Origin: Paulownia fortunei
Lineage: Eukaryota > Streptophyta > Magnoliopsida > Lamiales > Paulowniaceae
Direction of reading: 5' to 3'
NCBI GenBank assembly: GCA_019321725.1
Contig: CM033105.1
Span: forward strand, 14,521,632 to 14,585,631
DNA length: 64,000 bases
Shown: positions 1-10,100 of the stretch, one piece after another
How positions within the stretch are numbered: position 1 is the stretch's first letter
Layout: each line of letters begins with the position of its first letter
Translations under genes and position numbers: made by a program
Notes under the pieces: generated by a model
Database searches by the model: none
What the model was told of the DNA's origin: nothing
The model's input: only the letters and a program-made list of their open reading frames with translations

Positions 1-1570
1 CCCATTAATCCTAGATTGACTAGTATTGAGTATCTAAATATTACAAGTCTATACATAATAGTTATTTCTAGAGTCCAACTAATAGATCACTTATTTAACT
101 CTATTAAATTAAATAGCCTATAATATAATTGTTTTAATATTGTAAGCCCACATTCAGAAATTAAATAAAACCTAACAATCTCTACCTCTTCTTGTATTCT
201 CCAAATTAGATTTTCCCAATGAATTTTAGGTTGTGAACTTCATTTTCGTTTTCCATCTCCACGTGCAATTGAGTTGTTGAGTAAAATGCAATATCCCCTA
301 GTCTTCCCTTGTTGAGTTACTTTTTCAATAATTTGCTTGAAGATAACTTGGTCCACTTCACTTGCTCTACCTTGATGAATGCAGTCATCTGCCTGTACCT
401 AAGCTTGGAGGATCCTGCTCTACAACCAACTACCTTGGCAAGGATGTTTGCCAACAACTTGTACTCTAATTTCAACTCCTTGTAGCATGAAGTATGGCTT
501 GACTTGGTTCTCTAGTTAGCTCCTCCCATATTTTGTTCTCCAAGTCTTCTCTATAATCTTGTATATCTTCTATACCACTGGTAGGCAAGTCTAGAATGTA
601 TGACATGACTTTTGGAAGATAACTACTTCTAGAGTTTATCATACTCGTGATTTCATTCTCTATTTGAGGTGTTGGTGTAGAATTCCTTCATGACTTCTAG
701 GTAGACCTTGTTATCAATCGTAAGTAGAATGTTCAACCTATATTTATCTATCTTTAAGAGGATGATGGAAATGTGTGCTTTTTAACTAATTATGTTGTAT
801 GTCTTCTTCTTATTGGCTGTGGTAACCTTACAGTTTGCTAAGAACTCATGTAATTGTTTGTAAAAATGTCAACACGGTAGGTCTAGGATGGGTTTGGCCA
901 AATCAGGGATCTGCCCCGTTAAGAAAAAAAATGGACCTGTTACTTACCCTGCCCCAAATACAAAACCCAGTAGGTTCAACCCATCTAGACCCGCCAACCC
1001 CTTATTTTCTAAGAGTTCATTTTCAAGGCCTTAATCAAATAGAAATCAGACCTGAAGATAATATAATTTAATTAAATAGGGATCTTGCAAAAAAATCAAA
1101 ACTGTGGTGATTTCTGACAAAAAAAAAAAGAAAGAAAAGAGAGCACATATATTCATTAAGTGTAACAACCAAACAAAGTTGCACCAATTTCGTGCACTTA
1201 GAAGCAAAAAAAAGATGTTTTTAGATACAATATAAGTAGACAAGAGTACTAGAGACAGTATACAAGCTAGTGATGGTGGCGAGGTCGTGGCCGACTGAGG
1301 TCTGGTGTGCTAACTGAAGTCCAAGAGAATGAAGTGAAAAGTCCAGAAGCTTGATTTATCAAAGAAAAGTGGAGCCCATAAAAATGGTGGTGGCGGAGGC
1401 GATAGAGAAGTGTGGGATCAGGTATTGAACAACGAAATCCTTATTGCCCAAAATCAGAATCAAAGTCAAACCCTTAGACTTAAATATTCAGACAACTGAA
1501 AATAATGTATAAGAAATTATATTAAAATAAAAAAATAATATTAGGGGGTTCAAAACGAGTCCAACCGAAT
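1..1570. other. Flanking region, no gene recognised
   Basis: No ORF here resembles a known protein. The open frame at 835-1071 is short and lies over sequence rich in the Asn-Pro/Asp-Pro type repeats common in plant intergenic DNA. The stretch 1081-1140 is A-rich and low complexity. An old transposon relic is possible but cannot be named from the sequence. Confidence 0.5.
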
Positions 1571-1757
1571 TGTTTTCTTTGTAATAGGCTGATGATATAC
1601 AATGATAAATAGGATTAGAATCCTCAATTAGCTCCCTAGAAATCTGCTTATACTATCTCCTATTCAATCTCAATGATCTGTACACATCTATACAATCTTC
1701 TATATAAGAAAATAACATCAATTAGCTATCTTTACAAAATTGTTGACAATCTCAACA
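1571..1757 (-). repeat. 3' LTR of the copia element (outer end truncated)
   Basis: About 187 bp closely matching 6385-6570: shared blocks include GTAATAGGCTGAT, TAGAATCCTCAATTA and TACTATCTCCTATTCAAT. Read on the minus strand it begins TGTTGAGATTG, just after the purine-rich CGGGAG that would serve as the plus-strand primer. Compared with the right LTR, the last 27 bp are absent. The RNase H frame reads through into this LTR. Confidence 0.85.
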
Positions 1758-2150
1758 CTCCCGACAAGTTGGGCATAAGTTGGTGCATAAATGTCACACA
1801 TGCCAACTTGTCTAAGAACTTTGAGAATACTCGATTGGATACCCTTTTGGCAATGATATCAACTAACTGATCTTGTGACCGAATCTTTGGTAATTCCACA
1901 ACTTTTTCATCCAGTTTCTCCTTAATAAAGAATCTATCTACCTCGACATGCTTTGTACAATCGTGTTCCACTAGATTATGGGCTATATCATATGCTGCTT
2001 TATTGTCACAGTATACCTGAATTGGTTGCTTTAGGGAATAGCCCAAGTCCTGTAAGAGAAATTTCAACCATTGTGCTTCATAAATTCCTAAGGCCATTCC
2101 TCTGTACTCAACTTCTGCACTAGATCTTGCAACCACATTTTGTTTCTTGC
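1758..2150 (-). pseudogene. copia RNase H domain (pseudogene)
   Basis: The minus-strand frame starting near 2136 carries the classic copia RNase H beginning (ARSSAEVEYRGMA), then the YCDNKAAYDIAHN block with its acidic residue, and the HVEVDRFFIKEKL motif. It degrades the RNA strand of the RNA-DNA hybrid during reverse transcription. The C-terminus runs straight into the 3' LTR. This is one of the better preserved pieces, but it is cut off from the RT domain by a frame change around 2140. Confidence 0.8.
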
Positions 2151-3420
2151 TCCTTCATGTAACCAAGTTCCCACCTACAAAGGTAAAGTATCCCGAAGTT
2201 GACTGTTTGTCATCAACTGCTCCAGCCTAGTCAGCATCTATATATACTCGATATTTTGCTTGATTGTATTTTTAGAGAATAGAATTCCCTTTCCTGGAGT
2301 AGATTTTAGATACCTCAAAATACGCATGACTGCATTCATATGTTGTTCACCAGGATTATGCATGAACTGACTAACAATACTCAGAGCATAAGCGAGATCT
2401 GGTCTTGTGTGAGCTAAGTATATTAGTCTTCCAACGAGTCTCTGGTATCTTTCCCTGTCCATCGATACTTGGCTTGTCTCAATACATAACTTCAGGCCCT
2501 CTTCCATTGGAGTGTTAGCTGGATGGCAGGCTGACATACCAATTTCATGAAGAAGATCTAAGGCATACTTTCTTTGAGATAAGAAGATCCCTTTACTTGA
2601 TCGAGATACTTAAATTCCCAGAAAGTATTTTAAGGGCCCAAGTCTTTCATTTCAAATTCCTTGGACAAATACTCCTTCAAAGCTTTCATTTCTTCTGAGT
2701 TATTGCTAGTGGCGATCATGTCATCCACATATACAATAAGTGCAGTAGTTTTTCCATGTTGTTTCTTTAAAAATAATGTGTGATCTGAATTATTTTGTTT
2801 GTAACCAAAGGTTGTCATGTATTTGGTGAATCATCCAAACTATACTCTAGAGGACTGTTTTAATCCATATAGTGATTTCTTCAACTTGCACACATTCTGT
2901 TTTTATCTTTCTGTTACCATGCACCCTAGTGGGACATTCATGTAGACTTCTTCAAGAGTTCGCCATGTAGGAATGCATTCTTCACATCAAACTATTATAA
3001 CAGCTAGTCAAAATTTACAGCTAAGGATAACAAGACTCGGATAGTGTTGATTTTAGCTACAGGTGCAAATGTCTCAGTGTAGTTGATTCCATAAGTTTGA
3101 GTGTATCCTTTTGCCACTAATTTTGCCTTAAAACGTTCGATGATCGTTCCGTCAGCTTTGTATTTCATAGTAAAGATCCATCGACACCTAACTAGTTATT
3201 TTCCTATGGGACGATCAACAAGCTCCGAAGTTTGGTTCTTCTGCAAGAAGGCTATGTCTTCATTCATCACAGCTTTCCATCTTGGATCAGCTAAGACTTC
3301 TTGCACACTATTAGGTATAGATACAGTAGATAATTGATTGACAAATGACTGATTTGTTTGTGACAAGTGATGTGTAGACATATAATGGTTCATGGGATAC
3401 CTTACTTTACTAGACAACTG
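2151..3420 (-). pseudogene. copia reverse transcriptase (pseudogene, several breaks)
   Basis: Fragments in all three minus frames make up a copia RT: an N-terminal piece at 3196-3417 (DPRWKAVMNED, the usual block before the RT core), an FDVKNAFLHG-type remnant near 2950-3020, and the active-site box YVDDM at about 2725-2745 inside the frame 2630-2818. The connection segment at 2238-2537 carries RLVGRLIYLAHTRPDLAYA and ILRYLKSTPGKG. The YVDD box is intact, but stops and frameshifts between the pieces rule out a functional enzyme. Confidence 0.85.
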
Positions 3421-3787
3421 AGTTTCATATGTAGCTTTTGGAGTACCTCTGGTGAGATGCTATGGTAACAGTCTCCTAGATGACTCAGGCACTATATAAG
3501 AAATATCCTCAGACAATGATTGGTTTGGTGTATCAATTAGAAGAGGCTCGGACTCGGTTTTAGACATTTCTGGCTTTTTGGGTGCTCATTTTCACTTTGA
3601 TCCAAGGTTTGACCACTAGACTCCAACTCATCCACTTCTATACTTATTATGTCGTTGTGTAGAGTATCACTACTTATATCCAAGTTTTGACCACTAGGAT
3701 CCAAATCACTTACAATTTGATCAGATACTTCGACAACATCTTCTCAAGGTTATATAAAATAGTTTGAATTTTCTCAAGATACTCCCC
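3421..3787 (-). other. Integrase-RT linker of the copia element
   Basis: This stretch corresponds to the poorly conserved linker between integrase and RT in copia polyproteins. It is rich in Ser, Asp and Pro codons in minus-strand frames and interrupted by stops. No conserved motif is visible. Confidence 0.5.
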
Positions 3788-4740
3788 CTAAAAGTCAGAC
3801 TTGGAGAAATACATAGCATCTTCATGAAAGACAACATCCATAGTGATAAACATGCATTTAGTAGGGGGATGATAACATTTGTATCTTTTTTGATGAATAG
3901 CATAGCTAACAAAAATACATTGCAAGGCTCGAGGTATTAACTTACTGTGTTGGTGTTTGGGGAGATGAACATAGGCAACACATCCAAAGACATGAGGAGG
4001 GAGGTTTGGGACTGTTGGAGCAACAACTTCTGCAAGAGCTTGGAAAGTTGTTTTGAAGTTGATAGAACGAGACGAAACACCATTGATGAGATATACTGCA
4101 GAGAGAAGAGCTTCTCCCCAGTAACATAAAGGCATGTTAGCCTCAATGAAGGAAGCGTGAACGATCTCCAATAAGTGTCTATTTTTGCGTTCAGCCACAC
4201 CATTCCATTGAGGTGTATTTAGACAACTAGTTTGATGGATTGAGCCATGAGCATCCCAAAATTGCTGAAGTTCAGAACTATGATATTCCCCACCATTATA
4301 ACTACGTAACACTAGTATTTGGGCATTGTACTGTGTATGAATGGTATTATAAAACTTCTGAAATAGCAAGTTAACTTCTAATTTGGATTTCATCAAATAC
4401 AACCAAGTCATTCGAGTACAATCATCTATAAAGGTAACAAACCAATGTGATCCTCCAATGTGGGAACTTTGGATGGTCCCCAAACATCAGAGTGAATAAC
4501 CATAAAAGGAACATGACTTTTATTTAAAATTAAAGAAAATGAGGCACAATGGCTTTTTGCAAGTTCACACACATCACATTTGAAAATAGAAATATCTAAA
4601 TTCATAAACAAACTTGGAAACAACTTTTTTAAATAACCAAATGAGGCATGTCCCAAACGTCGATGTCGGAGCAAGATCTCAGCTATCTTCTTTGGTGAAC
4701 CAGTACTCTCTACTACTAAAGCCTGTTGTAATCTGCTAGA
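3788..4740 (-). pseudogene. copia integrase (pseudogene, one catalytic Asp lost)
   Basis: The HRRLGH...CDVC zinc-binding region (about 4560-4665) is followed by the first catalytic acidic residue in IHSDVWGP (about 4490) and the FIDDCTRMTW block. The second catalytic position, normally Asp in an R-S-D-N-G context, reads RSYNGGEY, an Asp to Tyr change. The glutamate survives in GVAERKNR. The frame 3788-4483 is otherwise long and open (about 231 codons) and ends with the YKCYHP...MDVVFHED block typical of copia. The overlap at 4426-4483 between two frames marks a frameshift. Confidence 0.88.
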
Positions 4741-5154
4741 AGTCTCTGACTCCAAGTCCAAGTAATATAGTTTTCCTCTCTTAATACCATAACCAATCGT
4801 TTGTTGAGTCTGAATGTCCTTAAACACACAAAGATCAGGCCAAAAAATAATAACACAAGATAAAGTAGTAGTGATCTGAGAGACTGATAAAAGGTTATAA
4901 ATTAAGGAGGGAACAACTAACATAGAATCAAGGTGTAAAGTATTAGTAAGGTGTGATGACCCTTCCCCAACAACTAGGGTGGTATTACTATTAGTCGTGG
5001 AGACATAATTTTGGGAGGATGGGTTAAGATTTATGACTTGTTTAACATCAAATGTCATATAATCAATAGCATCAGAATCAATTATCCATGCACTATTCAA
5101 AATAGGTGTAGAAGTAGTGAAGACCTTACCTCCAGTATTTGTAGTGGTTAGCAA
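4741..5154 (-). pseudogene. copia protease region (pseudogene)
   Basis: Residues 22-36 of the frame starting at 5154 read AWIIDSDAIDYMTFD. This is the position of the aspartic protease active site, usually Asp-Ser-Gly-Ala; the Gly is replaced by Asp, which should inactivate it. The following segment (LVVPSLIYNLLSVSQI) is the conserved block between protease and integrase. The enzyme would cut the Gag-Pol polyprotein in the virus-like particle. Confidence 0.8.
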
Positions 5155-5164
5155 TGTTGATGAT

Positions 5165-6107
5165 GTTGGAGGGACATCGTCTTTCTTTATTTGAGCAATT
5201 ACGGCAGTGGAAGGATGCTTGGAATTTCGATGCCTTGTTGGGTCCCACCAATCTGGATATCTAACAAGTTCAAAGCAACGACTTTTTGAATGACCTATTT
5301 GATTGCAGTGAGTTCATTTGTATATAGGTTTGTCTGAACTATTGGAATTCTTTGGATTGGTGGCTTTGGGTCGGTCTTGGGACGTCTGACTAGGTTGATG
5401 GCGGCAAAGCATAACAGAAGCTTCAGGTTTCTCAATATCTTCATTCGAAGTAGTAGATTGTATGGCCTCACGACGGGCTAAGGAATAACACTCTTCCAGA
5501 CTTAGGAGTGGCTCACGATGTAATATTTCTCGTCGAAGTTGATCAAAACTTTTATCCAATCGAACAAGAAATATGTGTACTCGGGTTCGCTCGATGGACT
5601 GCCGGTATGCTGTAACATCATCAGGATCATTCATGACCACTTTATCACGATGATCGAGTTCCTGAAATATTTCTGTTAACTTCCATAGTATACTGAGAGT
5701 GATTTGACACCTTGTTTAGCTGAGAAGGCTTTCTGATGCAAATAGTAGACACGTATCTCATCATTACCATCATAAAAGGCTTTGGATAAAGCACTATGAA
5801 TTTCACAAGCAATGGGTATACGAAGATAGCGCTTCATGATGTTAGGAGTCATGCACATCAAAAACCAATATTTCATCTTCTGATTTTCAGCATACCATTT
5901 TTCATATCCCGTATCCGACACAACAAGTGGAGCAGATTTGCCCTTGATGTAGGAGAGTTTTTCTCATTCAACAATATGTATCTCCATCAATTGAGACCAC
6001 ATATCATAATTTATTTCGGTAAGTTGAATGCCGACATTAAATGCACCCTCAAAGTGAACAAGAATTGGAACAAATTTGGTTCCAAATGATTCAGTGTGTT
6101 CACTCAT
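5165..6107 (-). pseudogene. copia Gag with zinc knuckle (pseudogene)
   Basis: The likely start is the Met at 6107 (MSEHTESFGTKF). An in-frame TGA at about 5966 replaces an expected Arg codon (CGA to TGA, a C-to-T change). The frame resumes at 5676-5921 (GYEKWYAENQKMKYWF, a UBN2-type gag core) and 5314-5640 (VFLVRLDKSFDQLRREIL-like block, LSLEECYSLARREAIQ). The zinc knuckle at about 5265-5320 reads HCNQIGHSKSRC, and its first Cys codon is TGA. Gag would form the particle and bind RNA. Confidence 0.82.
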
Positions 6108-6344
6108 TCTCCTTTTTTTTTCGACGACATGGCTGGCGGTGGTGAATTTTTTTTTTTTCAACGGCAGACGAGACGGTGAGATGGTCGCGATGGATCGTTG
6201 ATGGGCCTTTAGGCAGCTACTTCGAGCTCTATGATTTGTTTTGAAATCTGGTTTTGATTTTTGATTGTGTATTTGTGATTTTGTGAGTTATAATCTTGGA
6301 ATGAATTTTTGGCCTTGGATTGCAAAGCTTTTCGAACCTTGATT

Positions 6345-6357
6345 GGCTCTGATACCA
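6345..6357 (-). other. Primer binding site, tRNA-iMet type
   Basis: On the minus strand this reads TGGTATCAGAGCC, complementary to the 3' end of plant initiator tRNA-Met, the standard primer of Ty1/copia elements. It abuts the inner end of the 5' LTR, which fixes that LTR boundary at 6358. Confidence 0.9.
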
Positions 6358-6570
6358 TGTGAATAAATATGATAAATTGATATTTGTGTTCTTCGTAATA
6401 GGCTGATAAAATATAATAATAAATATGATTAGAATCCTCAATTAATTCCCTAAAAATTTGTCTTACTATCTCCTATTCAATTTCAATGATTTGTACACAT
6501 ATATACAATCTTTTATAAAAAAAATATCATCAATTAGGTGTCTTTACAAAATAGATGATAATCTCAAACA
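6358..6570 (-). repeat. 5' LTR of the copia element
   Basis: A 213-bp LTR, TG...CA on either strand, directly adjacent to the primer site. Positions 6385-6570 align with 1571-1757; the inner 27 bp (6358-6384) have no counterpart in the left LTR. Many mismatches between the copies imply an old insertion. Confidence 0.85.
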
Positions 6571-7139
6571 CCCTTACCAATTTTGAGACCTGTTTGATTG
6601 AATTTGGATCCATTTTAAATGAATTTTTTTATTACGATTTCAAATTTAAACTCATTTCATTTCCATTCTTAATTATTTGACGACCAAGAATGCGCTTTTG
6701 CAAGTAGTTTGACAATTTTTCTACGACTTGTGTTTTCTGCTTATCCTGACAGGCGTCATCAAATCCGTAAGAGTTGTGCAAAGAGATAAACAGGCACAGC
6801 CTTTGCAAGAAATCCTGATAATTAATTAATTAGTTGCAAAAATTGATTAAATATATAGAGGGAAAGAATGAAACCTTAGCTTTGTAAACCTCTTTGCGGT
6901 ATATACTCAAGGTTTTTCCAAAAAAGGGTTGCTTGCTTTTTTATTTTTTTGTGGGGTTGGATATGAAGTCGGATCAACTATATTGATTGGTTCTGATATT
7001 TTTTAGAATTAGTTCGTTTTTTTTTGGTAGGTCAGAATTAATTGGTTGATTCTGCATGAGAAAAGTGGTGGTGGTGGTGGAGGTGGAGTGATTGGAGACA
7101 GAGTAGAGAGAAGGAATTTTTCTTTGTTGTGGGCGAAAC
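6571..7139 (+). promoter_or_regulatory. Upstream region and probable 5' UTR of the CUE gene
   Basis: This 570-bp stretch separates the copia LTR from the CUE-gene start codon, so it must contain that gene's promoter and leader. A TATATAGAG at about 6853 and a TATATACTC at about 6900 are candidate TATA elements. A GGT/GGA trinucleotide repeat lies at about 7058-7085, close to the start codon, a common feature of plant leaders. The transcription start cannot be located from sequence alone. Confidence 0.4.
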
Positions 7140-10100
7140 ATGTCTGCCGTAGTGTGCGGAAAGAGATCGAACATCTTCGAGGAATCGCCATCATCGCCGC
7201 CAGTCTCCAAGAGAATCCGCTGTTCTTCTTCTTCTTCGTCTCCCGGCCGAACTTTTTCCCCGCCGAGGGTTGCCGCCGCTTCCAGTTACTGGTTCTCCAA
7301 TTCGTCTTCGCCACTCGATCATCTTGTCGCCCTTTTTCCTGACATGGACAGACAGGTTTTTTTTTTTTTTTTTGTTTTTAAATTTTCTGATTTCTAAGAT
7401 AAAAATATGCCCCCCCCCCCCCCCCCCCTCTCTCTTTTTTGGGGGTTGGTGTTGGGTTGGGGAATTCGGATGCTAGGGTGATGAGTTTTGGGTGTTGAAT
7501 TGATTCAAATTGTGTACTTGCATTTATTTGTTTGTGATTATAGATGCAATTTTGGTTTTTAATAGTTAAAATTGTGGTTTGTTATGATGCGTGTGTGACA
7601 TTCCTATTGATAATATTGAATGCTAAGAATTAGAAATGTATACTTCTTGTGGGCTGGAGAGAGCAACGCCAGTGCTTCCCTATCGGGGTTTGTCTCTAAA
7701 CAATTGAGGTGTGATCGACTTATGTTTGAGACATGAAGGGAGAATCTGGATCCTCTGGTTGGTAGTACTACTATCATATTATACCTTAAGTTGGTTAGTG
7801 TTGTACCTGTTATATCTTGATCTTGATCAGCTTTGGATTGCTTTGAGATAAGAAAGGAGACCAGATGCTTTCAAACTGTGAAATAGAATTTCTTTTTCCT
7901 TTCCGAAGTTTTATTTGTGTATTAACAACTTCTAACTGCGTGTTAGATTTTTTCTTTTCAAATATACAATTCTTTGTGACAAACTCTGCGCCTATTGATC
8001 CCACACGGTAATATTAAGCTTGGCATCCATCGGTTGAAATGGCTTCAATTAGTAATAAGTAGTAACAGTTTTCAAAGTAGAAATCATTTTTAATTTACCA
8101 TCACGATACTGATCTCTACACAGACAAAATATTAAGCTGTTTAAAAATAAAAAGATCAAGTGTTGTTACCTTGAAGATTGTCTTACAAATTACTTCTTTG
8201 CTCCTAACCAGTTTATGTTAAATCAGGAAAATTTTGATGTTGTCCTAAGAATGTGTGTCGTATTGGCATGTTATGTTTGAATCCAGGTGTTAGGGAAGTC
8301 TGTGGTGTTTGTTATCTTCTTCGATTGGGGGAAAGTCTGCGCATGTAGTTTCCACTTCTCATCCCTTTCCAGAGTGGGTTTTTCTTGATGTTTGATTCAC
8401 AGGTTCTCTTTGGCTATATAAGTACAAACTAATTAAGTTACTGAATTAACTTAAAGCTGGCGAGGCCTATTTACAAAAGTTTCTTGATCTTTAGCCCCAT
8501 TTATATATAAAATTGTTGATAAGCACGGATTGAAACAAGGATGTTGTGTAGCCTGATTGGGTTTGTGGACTTTCCTTATCAGTTTCCAATTTACCACTTA
8601 GTTATAACTTGCCACTGTTTTCATGTTTTTTGTACAGTAAGCAATATATATCGAGTGGCTAGAGTCCTATATGCATATATAATTGCATATTGTTTTAGTG
8701 AACGAGCCCCACCTCCTGGTTTAGTTCCTTTGACCAAAAGAATGTAAACACATCCTTTTTTGGCATCTTTGAGTATCATCGTCAATTTGTACTGATGAAT
8801 TTTTTTTTTAATTCGTTTTAGATTTTAACCTAGAGTTTCTTTGAAAAGGACTGATATTTTTATCATATGTTAGATGGAGAAAATAGATATTACTCTATAG
8901 GTCATGATCTAATGTGGTTCGTGATCCTTTGGATGTGCTTCGCCATTGGTGCATTAACACATTTCTCTCTTGTGCAAAAATTATTTTGCTCATTAATTTG
9001 TTTCCAGAAATCTAGTTTTTAACTCTGAAACTAACTTGCTGGTGATATGCATCTACAATACTTTGTAAAATCCTGGATGGGAAAATAAGTTTCTTTATTT
9101 ACTTTTTATTTTTTTCTACGTCTATTATTTATGAAAGTGGCTGCTTGTGGATTTTGGTCTTATTTTCCCAAGGACTTTTAAAGTTTAAATAACTAGTTCT
9201 AAATGACAATGCCATTACAACAAAATTCTTTTTAGCAAACTGAGGAGAATTGATGATAAAATGGTAAATAACAAATAATGTCTTTGAAGGTGACGAGATA
9301 CTTGTACATAAGTTGAAGTTGCAAAAGTTCTAGTTTATTTTCTTTCTTTAGTTCAATATTCTACTTTTGTTGAGAACATGTTTTCAAAACTCTCTGATCG
9401 AGTCGAGAACACATTTTTAAAACTCTCTATTCGACTTCTAAGAAGGCAACGATTCAACACATATGCTCTTTTTAGGTACTTCTATCAGAAGAAAAAGTAA
9501 CACTTCTATTGTCTTAAATTTATCGCTTATTACTTTCTAGGATGTTTCAAAACAAGGATCCATTTCCTAAAATGAAAATATTTTGCAAAACTATCCTTGT
9601 ACTGAAGTAATTATTTGATAACAACCACTCTTAACCAGTACTTTCGAGGGCTATAGTGTAAAAAAGAATTTCCCCTTTTCAAACTCTTATCTTAAACTCC
9701 GTGTCAAGTCCAATGGGAGTTATTCTTTTCGGATGGAGGGAGGATATAATGAGTAGTTCTTCTTTTCTTCTACCAAATATTGTACCCTGATCCCATTTAA
9801 TAGGCACAAATGCGTTTGGAAGATTTTGAGGCATATTTTTATTTTCAAGAGCACTTTATAAAGGGTCATTCACTCTTGGTCAACAGAAAAGAAGTTACTC
9901 CATCATCTCACAAAGAAGGTCAAGTCAATTGGGAGCTTTTTTCTGGGGACGGAGGGAGCATATAATGAGTAGATCTTCTTTTCTTTTGCCTAATATTGTA
10001 ACCGTATCTCATTTAATAGGTACAAATGTGTTTGGAAGATTTCGAGGCATAGTTTTACTTTCAAGGGCACTTTATAAAGGGGTTATTCACTCTTGGCCAA

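Larger units (their letters stand above)
1571..6570 (-). mobile_element. Decayed Ty1/copia LTR retrotransposon
   Basis: A copia-order element on the minus strand. From right to left it has a 5' LTR (6358-6570), a tRNA-iMet primer site, gag with zinc knuckle, protease, integrase, reverse transcriptase, RNase H and a 3' LTR (1571-1757). The order protease-integrase-RT-RNase H is diagnostic of Ty1/copia. Every domain is broken by stops or frameshifts and several catalytic residues are changed, so it cannot move on its own. The 3' LTR lacks the distal 27 bp of the 5' LTR, and no target-site duplication is seen at the two outer ends. The element lies about 570 bp upstream of the CUE-domain gene, in opposite orientation. 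Confidence 0.9.

Noticed and set aside
835..1071. 78-codon plus-strand ORF
   Set aside because: Repeat-like Pro/Asn/Asp-rich translation, no domain, no splice or promoter context.
7009..7342. Other open frames across the CUE first exon on both strands
   Set aside because: Shadows of exon 1, which is supported by family similarity and splice sites.
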